Positions 62,759 through 64,000 of a stretch of 64,000 nt of DNA are shown one piece after another (positions within the stretch are counted from its first letter, which is position 1; every line of letters starts with the position of its first letter). Source of the stretch: Streptomyces hoynatensis (GTDB lineage: Bacteria; Actinomycetota; Actinomycetes; Streptomycetales; Streptomycetaceae); contig NZ_RBAL01000011.1 of the NCBI RefSeq assembly GCF_003626535.1, positions 62,001 to 126,000 of the forward strand, given 5' to 3'. Under the pieces are notes generated by a model that was not told where the DNA came from, did not search any database, and saw only the letters and a list, made by a program, of their open reading frames with translations. Made by a program: the position numbers and the translations under genes.

Positions 62759-63807
62759 GCTGGCGCCCTTCCGCCGACGGGAGCCCGGCGCGGGTCGCCC
62801 ACGGTGAGCGCGGCGACGGCGGCCAGTACCTCCTGGTCCGTGATGGAGTCGAGACAGGGATGGCCGGCCACCGGGCACAGCCTGGCCCTGGTCCCGGCGC
62901 AGGCGGCGTCCTGGCGGCCGAGCCGCAGGTGCGGAACCCGGTAGGGCAGCCAGCGGTCGGCGCTGACCACCGGGGAGAAGAGGCTGATGACCGGCGTGTG
63001 CACGGCCGCCGCCAGGTGGGCGGGGCCGGTGTTGCCCGCGATGGCGACCCGGGCGCCGGCCAGCACGCCGGCCAGTTCGCGCAGCCCGGTCCTGCCGCCG
63101 AGGTCGAGGGCGTGGGGTCCGGCCACGCGGGCGGTGAGGGCCTTCTCCCCTTCCCCGCCGGTCACCACCACCCGGTGCCCCGCGTCCACGAGGGCGGCCA
63201 CGGCGCGCGCGGCCCGGGCGGGGGTCCAGGCCCTGGCGGGCACGGCGGCGCCCGGATGGACCACGAGGTAGGGCTCGGGGCCGGTGAGTGCGGTGGTGTC
63301 GGGGTGTTCGCTGATGCGCAGTTCGCCCTGGTCGCCGGGCGGCAGGGGGCAGCCCGCGGCCTCGGCGAGTTCCAGGGCGGCGGCGGCCTCGTGCCGGTAG
63401 GGGGCCCTGCGGTGGCGCAGTTGCAGCAGCGAGCCCGGGTAGTGCTCGCTGTCCGCGGCGATCCAGGGCACGCCCGCCATCTTCAGCAGCAGCGCCATCG
63501 GCAGGGGGCTCTGGTGGTAGGAGGCGAAGATCAGCGCCCGGTCGAAGCGCCCGGCGGCCAGGCGGTCCACCAGCGCGTTGACCTCCGCGGGGCGCACCGC
63601 CTGCGGCGAGAGCCCCACCCAGGGGGCGTCGTAGACGAGGAGGCGGTCCACGCCGGGGAGCAGCCGGCCGGCCGCCTCCCCGCGGGGCCCGCACAGCAGC
63701 GTGGTCTCCCCCGAGTGTGCGGCGACCGCCCGGATGGCGGGGCCGGCGAGCAGGACGTCGCCCGCGCTGTCGAGGCGGACGACCAGGCTGCGCGGCTCAG
63801 CGTTCAT
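62755..63807 (-). CDS. Family 9 glycosyltransferase (heptosyltransferase-like) B
   Basis: 350 residues, GT-B fold: LVVRLDSAGDVLLAGPAIRAVA, LVVHPGAAVPARAWTPARAARAVAALVDAG, RVVVTGGEGEKALTARVAG and IAGNTGPAHLAAAVHTPVISLFSPVVSADRWLPY. Two Cys near the end (QDAACAG and RLCPVAGHPC) are seen in this actinobacterial subgroup. ATG 63807 has GGGGAGG. A second GT9 in the cluster suggests at least two heptose-type residues in the product. Confidence 0.87.
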   Translation of the reverse strand: MNAEPRSLVVRLDSAGDVLLAGPAIRAVAAHSGETTLLCGPRGEAAGRLLPGVDRLLVYDAPWVGLSPQAVRPAEVNALVDRLAAGRFDRALIFASYHQSPLPMALLLKMAGVPWIAADSEHYPGSLLQLRHRRAPYRHEAAAALELAEAAGCPLPPGDQGELRISEHPDTTALTGPEPYLVVHPGAAVPARAWTPARAARAVAALVDAGHRVVVTGGEGEKALTARVAGPHALDLGGRTGLRELAGVLAGARVAIAGNTGPAHLAAAVHTPVISLFSPVVSADRWLPYRVPHLRLGRQDAACAGTRARLCPVAGHPCLDSITDQEVLAAVAALTVGDPRRAPVGGRAPA

Positions 63808-64000
63808 GCGGCACCTCCCCGGCAGCGGCCCGCCCGCCGTCGGCCCCCGCGGCGTTTCCCGCAACGGAACCTCCCGCGGGCCCCACGTCGTACCCGGCGG
63901 CAGGCTCCGCGTCGGCGCCTGGGACGGGTTCCGCGACGGACCCCGCGGCGGGTTCCGCGACGGCACCGGCCGCAGGCCGGGCGGCGGGTGCCGCGTCCGT
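63797..64000 (-). CDS. C-terminal end of a further cluster gene (partial)
   Basis: A frame open to the window edge encodes an Ala/Pro/Gly/Glu-rich tail (AEPAAG-type repeats) ending HER with TGA at 63797-63799. It overlaps the GT9 start by 11 bases, the spacing typical of this operon, and keeps G/C-rich third positions. The low-complexity tail gives no function. It could be the disordered end of another glycosyltransferase; a chance frame is possible. Confidence 0.45.
   Translation of the reverse strand, partial: TDAAPAARPAAGAVAEPAAGSVAEPVPGADAEPAAGYDVGPAGGSVAGNAAGADGGRAAAGEVPHER

Noticed and set aside
53000..64000. Foreign (Gram-negative) contamination because of heptose genes
   Set aside because: Base composition, codon bias, GTG starts and overlap style match the rest of the window.

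Overview
The window (64 kb, very high G+C, roughly 70% or more by eye, strong G/C preference at third codon positions, many GTG starts, GGAGG-type ribosome sites) looks like chromosome of a Streptomyces or close relative. Supporting family evidence includes a CebR-type operator, SpoIIE/PP2C phosphatases with PAS/GAF inputs, a SigB/F/G-type sigma factor, an ANTAR protein, a SARP regulator and a ManA-type mannanase. I saw no rRNA, tRNA, CRISPR array, transposase or integrase.

Layout. 0-5.3 kb: start of htpG, an NhaA-DsbA fusion antiporter, a zinc alcohol dehydrogenase, and a scar where a truncated DapA-like gene meets the tail of a DUF6571-like gene plus its small exported partner. 5.7-10.8 kb: a secreted beta-mannanase under a perfect CebR operator, then a DUF4956 / VTC polyphosphate-polymerase-like / CotH-kinase operon. 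11-22.5 kb: three SpoIIE-type phosphatases, an amino-acid permease, a duplicated 3-hydroxyacyl-CoA dehydrogenase and an orphan SARP. 22.8-28.6 kb: aldo/keto reductase and divergent TetR, an RHH-ClpN protein with its own operator, a decayed serine hydrolase, hemerythrin and small proteins. 28.7-39.4 kb: a stress and carbon block with PAS/GAF sensor, transaldolase, GAF-ANTAR protein, Aquifex-type aconitase, GH65 phosphorylase, LigD-type polymerase and a SigB-like sigma factor. 39.6-42.7 kb: an uncharacterised four-gene cassette (62-residue peptide, helical protein, DUF6895-like protein, serine hydrolase). 42.8-52.9 kb: class V aminotransferase, NADP-glutamate dehydrogenase, MFS pump with two MarR regulators, TerD, FolD and large-subunit catalase. 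53-64 kb: a surface-glycan cluster (pyruvyltransferase-like protein, two GT2, two GT9, GT4-type transferases, sedoheptulose-7-phosphate isomerase and HldE), interrupted by a TetR/quinone-reductase module.

How it fits together. Several unrelated genes (hemerythrin, transaldolase, aconitase, GH65 phosphorylase, catalase and the sigma gene itself) carry candidate promoters of the form GNNT-N14-16-GGG(T/A/C)A, the pattern known for Streptomyces SigB-family sigma factors. The middle of the window therefore reads as part of a general stress regulon next to its possible sigma factor, with PP2C phosphatases and GAF/PAS sensors as plausible upstream inputs. The last 11 kb would make and transfer an ADP-heptose-like sugar, unusual for a Gram-positive, but the phosphatase and epimerase steps are not in view. 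The least explained unit is the 39.6-42.7 kb peptide cassette. Coordinates of starts rest on ribosome-site spacing and family N-termini; all sites and regulons are read by eye and untested.
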